Shown: positions 28,533-38,707, counted from the stretch's first letter. The stretch is DNA of 64,000 bases from SIAJ01 sp963773845 (GCA_963773845.1 CAVZCU010000013.1:434001-498000); one strand, 5' to 3'. The notes: generated by a model not told the origin, from the sequence alone. Translations and numbers: made by a program.

Positions 28533-29225
28533 ATGCCCCGTTTTCGCGCCGTTCTCTTCGACCTCGATGGCACTCTCATCGACAGCTACGCCGCCATCAC
28601 CGCCAGCGTCAATCACGTTTTGCAACATTACGGTCGCCCGCCGATGACGGAAGACAAAGTGCGCTCACTCGTGGGTCACGGCCTCGAGCAATTAATGGAA
28701 ACCATTGTGCCCAATGTCGATCCGGACGAGGCTGCCCAGGTCTACCGTGCGCATCATCCAAGCGTCATGGGATCGCACACAAGGCTGCTGCCGGGCGTCG
28801 AAGAGGGATTGAAAGCGTTGCGGGGCGCGGGCATCAGACTCGGTGTCTGCTCGAACAAGCCGTCCTACTTTACGCGCGCACTGTTGAAGATTTTGGCCAT
28901 CGAATTGTATTTCGATACGGTGTTCGGCCCTGACGACGTCGGCGTGGCAAAGCCGGACCCGACGATGCTGCTGACAGCGCTTGAGAAAATGGGCGTGCCG
29001 CCCGAACAAGCCCTGTACGTCGGCGATATGGACGTGGACATCGAAACCGGCCGCAATGCGGGCATCGAGACCTGGGTCTTGCCCACAGGCTCCAGCGACG
29101 AAGCCACCCTCCGCACCGCCGGGGCGCAACGGATTTTTCTCAATATGAATGCGGTCATGGCAGAGATAATCGATGGGAAACAGGCGAGCGTCGAGGCGTC
29201 AGCCCGACGTGGGCCTCCCTCATGA
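28533..29225 (+). CDS. gph: HAD-superfamily phosphatase (phosphoglycolate phosphatase-like)
   Basis: 230 residues from an ATG preceded by GGAG. HAD motif I FDLDGTLIDS (residues 8-17), motif II VCSNKP at about 108, and motifs III/IV KPDPTMLLTAL and YVGDMDVDIETGRNAGI at about 145-180 are all intact. The cap helix region (HGLEQLMETIVPN) matches phosphoglycolate phosphatases of the Gph type, which remove 2-phosphoglycolate. HAD substrate calls are uncertain. The last 14 or so residues (ASVEASARRGPP) are encoded by the left arm of the inverted repeat at 29183-29280. The native C-terminus was therefore probably altered when the repeat arrived. Confidence 0.85.
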   Translation: MPRFRAVLFDLDGTLIDSYAAITASVNHVLQHYGRPPMTEDKVRSLVGHGLEQLMETIVPNVDPDEAAQVYRAHHPSVMGSHTRLLPGVEEGLKALRGAGIRLGVCSNKPSYFTRALLKILAIELYFDTVFGPDDVGVAKPDPTMLLTALEKMGVPPEQALYVGDMDVDIETGRNAGIETWVLPTGSSDEATLRTAGAQRIFLNMNAVMAEIIDGKQASVEASARRGPPS

Positions 29226-29280
29226 AACGACCGCACCCCATGGGCGAAGCCCACGTCGGGCTGACGCCTCGACGCTCGCC
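29183..29280. repeat. Perfect 32-bp inverted repeat with a 34-base spacer
   Basis: 29183-29214 is the exact reverse complement of 29249-29280. The left arm and part of the spacer overlap the 3' end of the HAD gene (stop at 29223-29225). It may act as a transcription terminator-like hairpin, but no T-tract follows. Confidence 0.85.
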
Positions 29281-29319
29281 CTATCATGTCTTAATCGTCT
29301 CTAACAACTGGATTCACCC

Positions 29320-31070
29320 ATGCCCCGCTTCATTCCCCTTGTACTCCTGATGACCCTCACGCCAATCACTTTTGCCGACGAGGACACGAAACTCGCCGCG
29401 TTCTTCAAGAACTACCTCGAAGAGTTTCTGAAGAATGCCCCGCTCGACGCCAGCCGGCTCGGCGATCATCGCTACGACGATCGCCTGGACGACCTGTCGC
29501 CGAAAGCGCGAGCCGCCAAGGTCCAGCGCCAACGCGACGCGCTCGCCAAACTACCGACGGAAATCGCCTTCGACAAACTTTCCTCGGATGGCAAGATCGA
29601 CTACCAGATCCTCCGCGACGCGCTCACCCGCGACATCTGGCTCGCCGACAATACCGACCCCTATGGCGACGATGCCCGCGTTTGGAACGAATACATCACC
29701 GACAGCGTTTTCGTCATCCTCACGCAGTCGACGGTCGAAAAATCCAAGGCCATCCGCGACGCCGCCTCGCGGATCACGTACATCCCGGCCGTCGTCAACG
29801 CCGCCAAAGAGAGCTTGAAGAATCCACCCGCGGTCTTCGTTGAGACCGCAATCCGGCAGAACCGCGGCGCCATTGCGTTTTACGAATCAGGCATCTTCAA
29901 GATCACCGGCGAAACGCCCGGCGTCAGCGTTCTCTCCGAGCCGTGCAAAACCGCGGTCACGACGCTCAAGGAGTATCAGAAATTCCTCGAAGCGTTGCTC
30001 CCGCATGCCAAGGGCGATTGGCGATTAGGCAAGGAGAAGTTCGCCAAGAAACTCGTGATGGAATTGGATGCCAACATTTCCGCGGAAGAAGTCATTCAAG
30101 TTGGCGAAGTCGGAGGCGGATCGGGTTCGCGGCGATATGTACGTCATCGCCCGGCAACTTTGGTCCAAATACTTCCCGAAGCAAGCGCTCCCGCCGGATG
30201 ATGCCGACGGCCGTCGCGAGTGCATTCGCAAGGTGATGATCGAAGTCGGGCAAGGATCACGGCGAAGTGAGCACGATGGTCGCCGACGCCAAGAAAACGG
30301 CCGAGGAAATCAAGGCGTTTATCAAGGAGAAGGATATCCTGCGTCTGCCCGATCCGGATCGCTGCGCGATCATCGAGATGCCCGAATTTCAGCGTGGCAA
30401 TTCAACGGCATTCTTGAACCCAGCTCCGCCGCTCGATCCCAAAGCGCAAAGCCATTATGCGGTCAGTCCTCCACCACTGGATTGGGACGACCACCGCGTG
30501 AAGACGTACCTCGAAGAATACAACTCGGCGATGATGAAGATTCTGACCATCCACGAAGCCTATCCCGGCCATTATGTGCAACTGGAATACTCGAATCGAA
30601 ACCCCTCGCTAATCCGCAAGGTGCTGTATTCCGGCACCTTTGCCGAGGGCTGGGCGGTCTACACGGAACAGATGATGCTCGACCAGGGCTTCGGCAACGG
30701 CGACCTGGGCCTGCGACTGAACCAACTCAAATTCTACCTGCGAGCGGTCATCAACTCGACCCTCGATTACCAGATGCACTGCGAACATATGACCGACGCC
30801 GAGGCGTTGAAGTTATTGGTCGAAGGGGGCTTTCAAACCGAAGGCGAGGCGCTCGGCAAGATCATCCGCTCCAAACAAAGTTCGTGTCAATTGAGCACCT
30901 ACTTCGTCGGCCGCACGGCGTTTTACCGCCTGCGGCAACAAGTGCAACGCGAGATGGGCGACAAATTCGACCTCGGCCGTTACCACGAAGCCGTCATGGC
31001 ACACGGCACGTTGCCGGTGAAGTTTCTGCCGGAGTTGGTGCGCGAGCGGTTGAAGAAGCCACGAGATTAG
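29320..31070 (+). CDS. DUF885-family protein, secreted, two frame breaks
   Basis: Start ATG at 29320 with a signal peptide (PRFIPLVLLMTLTPITFA). The N-terminal helical part contains LDASRLGDHRYDDRLDDL; the C-terminal part carries the family motif HEAYPGHYVQLEY, then GTFAEGWAVYTEQMM and YQMHCEHMTDAEA. This resembles the zinc-peptidase pattern HExxH-like plus a distal Glu, and DUF885 proteins are thought to be metallo-hydrolases. The frame shifts at about 30100 (GTCATTCAAG) and about 30252 (GGGCAAGGA), both +1; protein sense continues as KLAKSEADRVRGDMYVIA and KDHGEVSTMVADAKK. One gene of about 580 residues, not a true pseudogene by this reading. Confidence 0.75.
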
Positions 31071-31111
31071 ATCACGGAACACGCGGTGCGTCTGAACCGG
31101 GACCGGCGACA

Positions 31112-31333
31112 TTACTTGTTGTTGCCGGTCAATTCCTTCCGAACCAGTTCAACATCTAGGCTCAACAAATCGGCAATCTGTTCAGGAGCGAGCTTCAGCG
31201 CAGCCATTTTCCGAAGTATCGACATTTTCTCCGCCACTTGCCGCTGTTGCTCTTCCTGACGCCCTTCTTGACGCCCTTCCTCTTGCGCTTCCTTATAGAC
31301 GCGGGTCTCGCGGATGTCGTCCACTTTCAACAT
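31112..31333 (-). pseudogene. Duplicated 3' fragment of the Rpn-like gene
   Basis: 73 residues (MLKVDDIRETRVYKEAQEE ... LVRKELTGNNK) nearly identical to the C-terminus of the gene at 31362-32213. The copy has two GRQE repeats instead of four, and Ser-Ile instead of Leu-Met at one position. The flanking non-coding bases are duplicated too, so this is a tandem segment duplication of about 250 bp. It lacks the nuclease domain. Confidence 0.8.
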
Positions 31334-31361
31334 GGTCTGAATCTCCTCGCGACCGGAGACA

Positions 31362-32213
31362 TTACTTGTTATTGCCCGTCAATTCCTTCCGAACCAGTTC
31401 AACATCCAGGCTCAACAAGTCCGCAATCTGTTCAGGAGCTAGCTTCAGCGCAGCCATTTTCCGAAGCATTAACATTTTCTCCGCCACTTGCCGCTGTTGC
31501 TCCTCTTGACGCCCTTCCTGACGCCCTTCCTGACGCCCTTCCTGACGCCCTTCCTCTTGCGCTTCCTTATAGACGCGGGTCTCGCGGATGTCGTCCACTT
31601 TCAACATGGCCTGGATCTCCTCGCGGCTGAGATTGGCGACCTTGTACATAATTACTGTTTCCACCAATTGTATCAGATCGCGCCGGAGCCCTTCATCGGC
31701 AACTTCCTGCTTCGCGCGGACGATCAGTTCGCGCGCGGTTTCCGGCGCCTCGGTCTCCGACTGTCCCAACAGGTGGAGGATCGACAGCCCGATTGGGGCG
31801 TTTGGCTGCTCGGGCAATTCGTCGAGGTAATAGCGCTCGACGATGCCCGCATCCAATAGAGGCCGATATGGGGTCAAGTCGCTCGGCTCGAGGGAACGGG
31901 TCGCGAACAGCACTACTCCCCGGAACTCTTGCGCGGGATCATTTTGCTTCAGGTACGTGTACGCCTTGGCCAGGAGGCCGGCGTAGACACTCGGCAGGCG
32001 ATAAAATTGCACCTCGACAAAGTAAAGCGGCGGGCCGGGTTCTTTCGGCCGAAACACCCCATCCGTGCGATGCGACGTCTGCTTGAACTCGAACGCGTCG
32101 TACTGATAGCGGGCCGCCGTCGCATAGGCAGTCTCGGCAGGCATGCCCAAGAGGAGAAAGAATGTCTCCGGGCTCGTGGCGAAGAGGCGATAGAAGAGCG
32201 GATCAGTAATCAT
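31362..32213 (-). CDS. Rpn/DUF2887-type PD-(D/E)XK nuclease-like protein
   Basis: The ATG at 32213 gives about 283 residues starting MITDPLFYRLFATSPETF, the usual opening of this family. The nuclease core contains FEFKQTSHRTDGVFRP and GPPLYFVEVQFYRLPS (D...ExQ arrangement), followed by FRGVVLFATRSLEPSD. These recombination-promoting nuclease-like proteins are mobile-element-associated in many genomes. The C-terminus has four GRQE tandem repeats (12 bp each) and a short helical tail. The longer start at 32270 is not needed. A fragment of its 3' end is duplicated downstream (31112-31333). Confidence 0.8.
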   Translation of the reverse strand: MITDPLFYRLFATSPETFFLLLGMPAETAYATAARYQYDAFEFKQTSHRTDGVFRPKEPGPPLYFVEVQFYRLPSVYAGLLAKAYTYLKQNDPAQEFRGVVLFATRSLEPSDLTPYRPLLDAGIVERYYLDELPEQPNAPIGLSILHLLGQSETEAPETARELIVRAKQEVADEGLRRDLIQLVETVIMYKVANLSREEIQAMLKVDDIRETRVYKEAQEEGRQEGRQEGRQEGRQEEQQRQVAEKMLMLRKMAALKLAPEQIADLLSLDVELVRKELTGNNK

Positions 32214-32369
32214 CAGTCGCTGTCCATAAGAAGCAAGTCCGACGCGATTCTCCGACCGGTCCAGTGCCAACGCAAGTCAATTCGCCAGCCACTTTCATCT
32301 TGCGTTCCCACCCATCCTTGGCATAACATTCGTTCAATCGCTGCGATCCCAGTTTTCGGGAGCCGCCCC

Positions 32370-33854
32370 ATGACTCGACTTATTTGCTTGGCCTTCTTTG
32401 CCTCCGCATCGGCAGCGTTCGCGCAGCCGACGGAAGCTGTCTCTTCACGGCCGATTGAGGTCGCCCCGATCGTTTCCGTTGGCTGGCGACTGCTATACCA
32501 GCCCGCGGTGCAAAGCGACATCGGCCTGAGCGCCGAGCAGAAGAAAGCGCTCGAGCGGGTCGAAGCTCGCCAGTCGATTCGGTACGAAGCGCTCTACTGG
32601 GGCACGCTCGGAACATTCACTCCCGAAATGACGAATGAATATAAGGCAATCGCGCGCGATCAGTTTTGGACGAAGACGCTGACGAAAGCGCAGCGACAAC
32701 GGCTACGGCAGATCGAATACCAATTGAAGGAGCGCGAATTCGGCGCTCACGTTGCCCTCGCCCTGGCGGCCGGGGACCTCGGCCTGCGTCCGGATCAGTT
32801 GGAGGATGTCACATCCATCAAGGGCCAGCGCGTCGAAGAGATTGCCAAGCTCGTGACCTCCGGCGAACGATTCGAGAAAGTGAAAACGAAGGTGCAAGCA
32901 ACTATCGGCGACACCTACGACAAGATTGCCGAGATGCTAACGCGAGTGCAACGGGAGCGGTTGAAGGCGTTGAAGGGGAAGGCGTTTACGGCGAAGAGCG
33001 AACCTCAGATAGTCATGGCACCTCGCCCACGGCACAGTTATCCAAAGGCGTTTTTTGGAATTTACGATTTTGAGATTCGTTATTTCGGCATGCGGTATGT
33101 GCGGGACAAGTTGGATTTAAGCTATGAGCAACGCCGGACAATCCGGGATGCTCTCGACGACTGGGATACGCAATACGGAAATCTTCCCGGCAAGAATCTT
33201 GAACGTGTAGCAGTACTTCATGACCACACTGCCAAAACTCTTGATCGCCTCCTCACAAAAGAGCAGCGGGCAAGGTTTGACAGGTACATGGTGCGGCGTC
33301 GAGTTTTAATTGGCGGCCTCGAAGCGGCATGTGGTTACCCGCCTGTAGTAGCCGAAATTAAGATTACTCCAATCCAGCTTCGCGAACTCGGAGACGGTGA
33401 ATCGGTAAATAAGGTGTTGACGGTGGTTCAATTGAGCGGATTGCAGAAGTTCATCGGAAACGAGGGTGACCTGACCGACGCTACAATTGACCCAGTATTG
33501 GCAAGAGCCGAGCAACTCGGCGCCGCCCTCTCCAATGCATCGACGTCGCGACAACTCCAGGCGCTACTCGGATTCGCGCGCTACTTCCTCGCCATCTCCG
33601 ACCGCCTCAAGCTTTCCGCAAATCAAATCAAGAAGCTCCGCGACCTCGCCGAGGACGAGCCGAAGTTCTTTGACTTGATCCAGCGGGAACTGAGCCTCGC
33701 CGATACGCCGCCAGTCATTGGCGCTGGCCGTTCGCAGACCGCCCTGGTCGCGGTCACCGAACAATATCGCGCAGCGGTCGAGGAGCAGTGCTGGAACGTC
33801 CTCGACGACAAGCAGCAATCGATCGCCAAGCAGATCTACGGCCGGCGGAAGTGA
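32370..33854 (+). CDS. Secreted hypothetical protein, helix-rich
   Basis: From the ATG at 32370 it has 494 residues and a signal peptide (TRLICLAFFASASAAFA). The body is helical and charged, with repeated Leu-x-x-x-Gln/Arg patterns (LGLRPDQLEDVTSIKGQRVEEIAKL, LDLSYEQRRTIRDALDDWDT, LKLSANQIKKLRDLAEDEP). These resemble helical repeats of planctomycete proteins that count or bind peptide. No named family. The longer frame to 31929 overlaps the Rpn gene and is rejected. Neighbours give no functional hint. Confidence 0.65.
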   Translation: MTRLICLAFFASASAAFAQPTEAVSSRPIEVAPIVSVGWRLLYQPAVQSDIGLSAEQKKALERVEARQSIRYEALYWGTLGTFTPEMTNEYKAIARDQFWTKTLTKAQRQRLRQIEYQLKEREFGAHVALALAAGDLGLRPDQLEDVTSIKGQRVEEIAKLVTSGERFEKVKTKVQATIGDTYDKIAEMLTRVQRERLKALKGKAFTAKSEPQIVMAPRPRHSYPKAFFGIYDFEIRYFGMRYVRDKLDLSYEQRRTIRDALDDWDTQYGNLPGKNLERVAVLHDHTAKTLDRLLTKEQRARFDRYMVRRRVLIGGLEAACGYPPVVAEIKITPIQLRELGDGESVNKVLTVVQLSGLQKFIGNEGDLTDATIDPVLARAEQLGAALSNASTSRQLQALLGFARYFLAISDRLKLSANQIKKLRDLAEDEPKFFDLIQRELSLADTPPVIGAGRSQTALVAVTEQYRAAVEEQCWNVLDDKQQSIAKQIYGRRK

Positions 33855-33946
33855 GAACTCGAACAGAGCACGCCGAAAAGCGCTAACCAAACCGAAATAA
33901 TTAACTCGTTAAGGCCAAAAGAGTTACGGAAGATCATTCAGATGAC

Positions 33947-33978
33947 TTCGGAAAAGTTGTGTTAATTCGGAAAAGTTG
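33947..33978. repeat. Two direct copies of TTCGGAAAAGTTG
   Basis: The 13-mer occurs at 33947-33959 and 33966-33978, start to start 19 bases, in the gap between 33854 and the hemC stop at 34026. Two turns of helix apart; may be a protein site or chance. The rest of the gap shows nothing. Confidence 0.45.
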
Positions 33979-34025
33979 GATTCGTTTTGACAGGTGTGGC
34001 GCGGGTGCGACCGAAATCAACGGAG

Positions 34026-34934
34026 TCAGCCCAGAAGTTCTCGGGCCCCGGCCGATAGCAGCCGGGCAGCCAATTCGGCGCCCACGTTCAAAGGCTGATC
34101 GACCGGGCCGCGATGGGTGTCCACCACTTTCCGGGCCCCGTCCGGCGATAGCACCACGCCACGCAGAGTCATCAAGTGCCCTTCGATCTTCGTCAGCGCA
34201 CCGATCGGCACCAGGCAGCCGCCGCCAAGCGCCCAGAGCATCGCACGCTCCGCTCGGACCGCCGCCCACGTTGCCGGGTCGTTGACGGCCTCGACCAGGT
34301 GACGTGTTTCCGCATCCTCTGCCCGACACTCAAGCCCAATGGCGCCCTGGCCCACGGCCGGCAACATCCAGGTCACATCCAGGATCTCGCTGATTGCATC
34401 GCCGAGCCCGAGCCTGAGCAAGCCGGCCTGGGCCAGAACTATCGCGTCCAAATTCTGTTCACGCAGCTTGCGCAGTCGCGTCTCGACATTGCCACGTAGA
34501 TCGACGATGCGTAAGTCCCGCCGGCGATTGAGCAACTGTGCCTTGCGCCGTAAGCTGCTGGTGCCAACGGTGGCGCCCACCGGCAGTTCGTCGAAGGAAG
34601 TCAACTGGTGCGCGACGAACGCATCGCCCGTCGGCCCTCGCGGCGGCACGGCCGTCAGTTCCAGCCCAGGCACGGGAATCGTTGGCAAGTCCTTCAAACT
34701 GTGAACGGCCACATCCACGCGTTGGTCGAGCAGCGCGTCCTGAATCGACTTCGTGAAGACACCGAACCCACCCAGCGCCGACAATGGCCGGTCCTGAATG
34801 ACATCGCCATGCGTGTCGATGACGACCAACTCCACCGGCTGCGGATCGAGCACGGGCCGCAAGCGATCGGCGACATGGTTCGCCTGCCAAAGCGCCAATT
34901 GACTGCCACGCGTTCCCAGCCGAAGAGGAGTCAT
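34026..34934 (-). CDS. hemC: Porphobilinogen deaminase (hydroxymethylbilane synthase)
   Basis: Cytosolic enzyme joining four porphobilinogens into hydroxymethylbilane in haem/tetrapyrrole synthesis. 302 residues, normal length. Signatures: LRLGTRGSQLALWQA at the start, VDVAVHSLKDLPT (about 79-91), GTSSLRRKAQLL (about 126), DLRGNVETRLRKL (about 146), PAVGQGAIGLECR (about 194) and the cofactor-attachment cysteine in GGGCLVPIGAL (about 239). All are intact. It is divergent from the DUF3179 gene with 63 bases between starts; no other hem genes are adjacent. Confidence 0.95.
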   Translation of the reverse strand: MTPLRLGTRGSQLALWQANHVADRLRPVLDPQPVELVVIDTHGDVIQDRPLSALGGFGVFTKSIQDALLDQRVDVAVHSLKDLPTIPVPGLELTAVPPRGPTGDAFVAHQLTSFDELPVGATVGTSSLRRKAQLLNRRRDLRIVDLRGNVETRLRKLREQNLDAIVLAQAGLLRLGLGDAISEILDVTWMLPAVGQGAIGLECRAEDAETRHLVEAVNDPATWAAVRAERAMLWALGGGCLVPIGALTKIEGHLMTLRGVVLSPDGARKVVDTHRGPVDQPLNVGAELAARLLSAGARELLG

Positions 34935-34997
34935 ACATTCAGGATACGAAAGCGAGCAAATACAATACGTCCATCCGCTCCCTACCGGGGATCATTC

Positions 34998-36987
34998 ATG
35001 CGTGCGTTCATTGTTTTCTTGCTCAGCACGGCAATCGCCTGCGCCGAGCCAAAGTTCGTCGTCAAGCCGGACGCGTTCCAGACACTTGTCAATCCGCCCT
35101 GCTCGCATTGCGTCGACGAAGCCAAGCGGCGCAAGGACGAGTTGAAGGACTCCGATCCCGTCCTGATGTGGACCCGCGGCAAATATGACGGCGGAGCGAT
35201 TCCGATTCGCTTCTTTCTCAATCCCTATCGCGTAATCAGCGATACCTACGGCCTATTTGTCTACGATCCGGACGCGGGATATGCCCGTGCGTTCAAGGCG
35301 TCGCTCGATTTCCGCTTCCACGGCTGGCGCAACGGCGTGATGGTGATGAAGCACAAGGACGGCACGCTCTATTCCTGCCTCACCGGCATCGCCTTCGATG
35401 GGCCACGCAAGGGAGACAAGCTCACACCTTGGCCGACGCTCGTGACGAATTGGGGCTGGGTGATGAAGCACTATCCCAAGGGAGTCGCTTATCACATGTT
35501 CGAGAAGTACAAGCCGACGGAACTGCCAACGAAATTGAATTCCGACTCGGTAGCGACGCGGGGCGCGATCGACAAGCGGTTGCCGGCGGATGAAATGGTC
35601 CTCGGAGTTAACACGGGCGACCATTCCCGCCCGCGTGCTTACCGCATTGCCGATCTCGAACGCCTGGGCAAGTTCGCGGTGCTCAAGGATGCCGACGAAG
35701 AAGCTGGACCTTTGGTCATTCTCTGGAACGGCAACACGCGCACGGCCGCCGCCTATCGACCGATCGCTCAGAGACGGCAAGCCATCCAGGAACTCAGTAA
35801 GGAAGGCCAAGTCCTGGAAACACGCAGCGATCTGAATCTCGTAGCGGACGGCAAGTCCGATGCATCCCCATTTGTGGACCAGAAGTCGGGCACCCGATTC
35901 GATGTCGCCGGCCGCGGTGTTGAGGGCGAGTTGAAAGGTTGGACGCTGAGCACACCAGACGCCGTCGTCTGCAAGTGGTTCGCCTGGTCCGCGGAGCATC
36001 CGCGAACGACGATTTACCAATCCATAACTCCGACCCTGCCGGCGAAAGTCGACCCGAAAGCCGCGATCAAGGAAATCGCTGGCACCGCCGAGTTCCTGCG
36101 AGCCATTCCGAAGAAGCATGGCACGGTGCAAGCGGTGGATGTGAAGAATCGAACGGTGACACTGTTGCTCGAGGGCGAATCCACGGCCAAAGCATGGTCG
36201 CTGACTCCGGACGCCGAAGTCAAAGTCGCCGGCTGGTGGGGGCGCATCGACCAATTGTCCAAGGGAACTCGCGTCTGGGCGTGGTTCCATAGCGACCGCA
36301 AGAAAAGGCCGACCAGCATCTTCATGCTCGCCGACGCCCCAAGCGAGCAGGAGATTCATGGAAGAATCGCGCCTGCCGATTTAACGGCAAAATGCGATGC
36401 CCAGCGTGACTGGCTTCGGAAACGATGGATCGAGGAGGGATTGCCCGGAACGATTGCGTTCGTACATGTGGCCGGCGAGGCGGAGGTCATGCTCGATCAC
36501 GAAGCAATGCGTTGGGGCCGCTCGCTCAATGTAGGAGACAAGGTATCGCTGGCCGCGACTCCTCCCATTCCGGCCGTGGTCAAGGAAGTCAAGCCGTGGC
36601 GTGAGCGGACGCGAATTCAACTCGTAATCAACGGCCTCGACATCGCCGAGTTGCAATCGGGCCAACGCGTGCATCTGACAATGAGCCCGCCTTCACGCGA
36701 AGTTCAAGACAGCGACTACCCGCCCGACATCGGTCGCAAGCGCAAGAAGGAAGAACGCCTCGACTGGTTCCTTGCGAGCATCTACTGCGCGTGCAAGATC
36801 GGCGGCAACGTTTGCACCGGCGACTTCTATACGCTTTCAAGTTGCAATCCGAACGGGTGCGGCATGCCGAACGCCACCCGGCGCAAGATCGCGGCGATGA
36901 TTGACAAGGGAATGGACGACAAACAGATTTGGGATGATTTGCGCGGAACGGGGGGTGCTGATGACCAAGCCGCATTTGCGGCCGTGA
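34998..36987 (+). CDS. DUF3179 protein with CcmH-like C-terminus, one frame break near the end
   Basis: Start ATG at 34998 with a signal peptide (RAFIVFLLSTAIACA). The DUF3179 core (about residues 75-310) includes GVNTGDHSRPRAYRIADL and ILWNGNTRTAAAYRP. A beta-rich middle follows, then a C-terminal cysteine cluster (IYCACKIGGNVCTGD, SSCNPNGCGMPN) and a helix (RRKIAAMIDKGMDDKQIWDDL) recalling the CcmH/NrfF haem-lyase fold. At about 36945 an extra G (CGCGGAAC) shifts the frame; the neighbouring frame reads ERGVLMTKPHLRP and stops at 36985-36987. Without the shift the frame would run on to 38219 antisense to the next gene, which is not credible. Function unknown; thiol-redox or cytochrome maturation is possible. 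Confidence 0.7.
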
Positions 36988-36989
36988 GT

Positions 36990-37030
36990 GCCGCTGGCGG
37001 CGTAGCGCCGCGCGCTACGCCGCCAGCGGC
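36990..37030. terminator. Hairpin between convergent genes
   Basis: 18-bp perfect arms (36990-37007 and 37013-37030) with a five-base loop lie between the ends of the DUF3179 gene (+) and the oxidoreductase (-). The position suits a bidirectional terminator, though T-tracts are absent, so it may be a repeat of the same palindromic family instead. Confidence 0.6.
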
Positions 37031-37037
37031 GAGAACA

Positions 37038-38608
37038 CTACCCCTCTGCCGGGTCCTTGCCGTTGATCCAAGGTCCGGCGAGCTTCATGTACTCCGGCGG
37101 GTGCAACGTGCTGCCCTTGTCGTCGCCAGTCCAGCCGGCGATATGGCTCGGCTTGCCGCGTTCCTTCGAGCGCTTCTCCCACATCGCGGCCCACGATGCG
37201 TCGGCCTCGACCGGCTTGCGGGCTTCCGCGTCCCAGAAAAGTGCCTTGCCATGGCGATAGCTCTGCACACCCATATTCACGGTCGTGAATGCAGCCGCCC
37301 CGAGCGCCGGCGTGCTGAACGTATCCTGGTCCTTTTTCAAAACGTGCGCGATGAAGTTCTGCCAGAGTGCGTACGTGTCATCGCCCTCGAGACCGCCGAG
37401 CACGATTTCGCCTTCCTTGTTGACCTCGCCCGAGGGGCCCTTTGGAGCAGACTGGATGTTCTGCGGCACGATCTTGTAGCCCGACTGTTTCGGGCTCTTC
37501 GGATTCTTCGGGTCAACTGGATACTGGTCAAACACCAGCGTTGCCGAGTGGCCGCGGATACATTCATCGAACCGGTGGTCGTTGCACATCGTCGACGAAA
37601 TCAAGAGCTGGCAGCCCTCGCCGTAATCGGCAGCGATCGTGGCCACGTCCGGCACGTCGCGGGTGTCGTATTCGAGGTAAATGCCACCAGCGCCGACGAC
37701 CCGGCGGGGATAGCGTACGCCCATCGCCAGGAGCATGTGCGTGGTCTGGTGAACGAACAAATCGGTGAACATGCCGCCGCCGAACGGCCAGTAGCAGCGC
37801 CATTGCGCGAAAACCGCCCGATCGAATGGCATCTCCTTCGGTGTCGGCCCGAGGTGTTCGCCGCCAACGTCGAATTTGTAGCCGAGGAACATGTCCCAGT
37901 TGATCGTCTTGGGATTCATGTCCTTGGTGATGGAGTAGTAACGCCACTGTCCGACGTCGGAATTGCGGAAATAGCTCGTTTGGCCCATCAACAGCTTGCC
38001 GATGTTGCCGGCCTTGATGTAGTCGTGGGCCAATCGCCAGGTTGGGTCGGCGGTCGACTGCACGCCGACCATCATCACCTGACCAGTCTTCTTCCAGGCA
38101 TCGACGACGGCATGGGCCTCGGCGATCGTGCGCGTCATCGGCTTTTCGCAGTAGACGCATCTTGCCGGCCATCATCGCATCGATCGAAATGCGCGCGTGC
38201 CAGTGGTCCGGCGTGGTGACCGTGACGATGTCCACGTCCTTTTGGTCGAGAATGCGGCGATAATCTTTGGAGACGTGTTTCTTATCGTTGGCATCGAGAC
38301 CACAGCGCTTGGCGGTGGGATAGAGCCCCTGACCCTTATAGGTCTTGGTCCGGCGGTCGAAGCCCTTCTTGAAATCGCCGTCCCACACGTCGCACGCGGC
38401 GACCGGCCGGACGCCCTTCTTTTCGTTCACCATGCGGAGAACGACATCGACATGTTGCTGACAACGTCCACCAACGCCAATGAAGCCGACGCGTAGCGTC
38501 CTCATTGGCGCCATAGACGCGGTCATAACTGGCGGCCGTGAATGCCATGGCGGCGCCAGCGGCAACGCCCGTTTTCACGAAATCACGACGATCAACTGAT
38601 TCGGACAT
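37038..38608 (-). CDS. Gfo/Idh/MocA-family oxidoreductase, Tat-exported, two frame breaks
   Basis: N-terminus ESVDRRDFVKTGVAAGAA is a Tat signal. The nucleotide-binding site is LRVGFIGVGGRCQQHVD; the middle carries VDIVTVTTPDHWHARISI and, after the second break, the family motif around C/E-KP (YCEKPMTRT). The C-terminal half has the TFP-like segments GGHMFTDLFVHQ and YEPGCQ-type positions. Frame breaks occur at about 38505 (after YGANE) and about 38160 (AAGATGCG; the family motif expects GKCVYCEKP). Each adds one base in gene sense, so it is read as one gene of about 520 residues. Sugar or inositol dehydrogenases of this type are common and exported in planctomycetes; substrate not known. Confidence 0.75.
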
Positions 38609-38660
38609 GGAGAGGTCTCCTTGGAGGGTGATTTGGAATGAGATATTTGTTTAGCGTTCT

Positions 38661-38695
38661 GTTTAGCGTTCGTGCCGTCGGCACGAACGCTAAAC
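38661..38695. repeat. 35-bp palindrome upstream of the oxidoreductase
   Basis: GTTTAGCGTTCGTGCCG, one base, then its exact complement (17-bp arms). A partial copy of the left arm lies just before it (38650-38659). It is located between the esterase end and the oxidoreductase start; it could act as a terminator for the esterase transcript or as a repeat. Confidence 0.65.
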
Positions 38696-38707
38696 GAAGG
38701 TGATGCC

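Noticed and set aside
31500..31560. Tandem 12-bp repeat as a CRISPR or regulatory array
   Set aside because: It is in-frame coding sequence (GRQE repeats) of the Rpn-like protein.
34608..38219. A 1203-codon plus-strand frame
   Set aside because: Its first part overlaps hemC antisense and its last part (after about 36945) is antisense to the Gfo/Idh/MocA gene. The real protein starts at 34998 and ends at 36987 after a one-base break.
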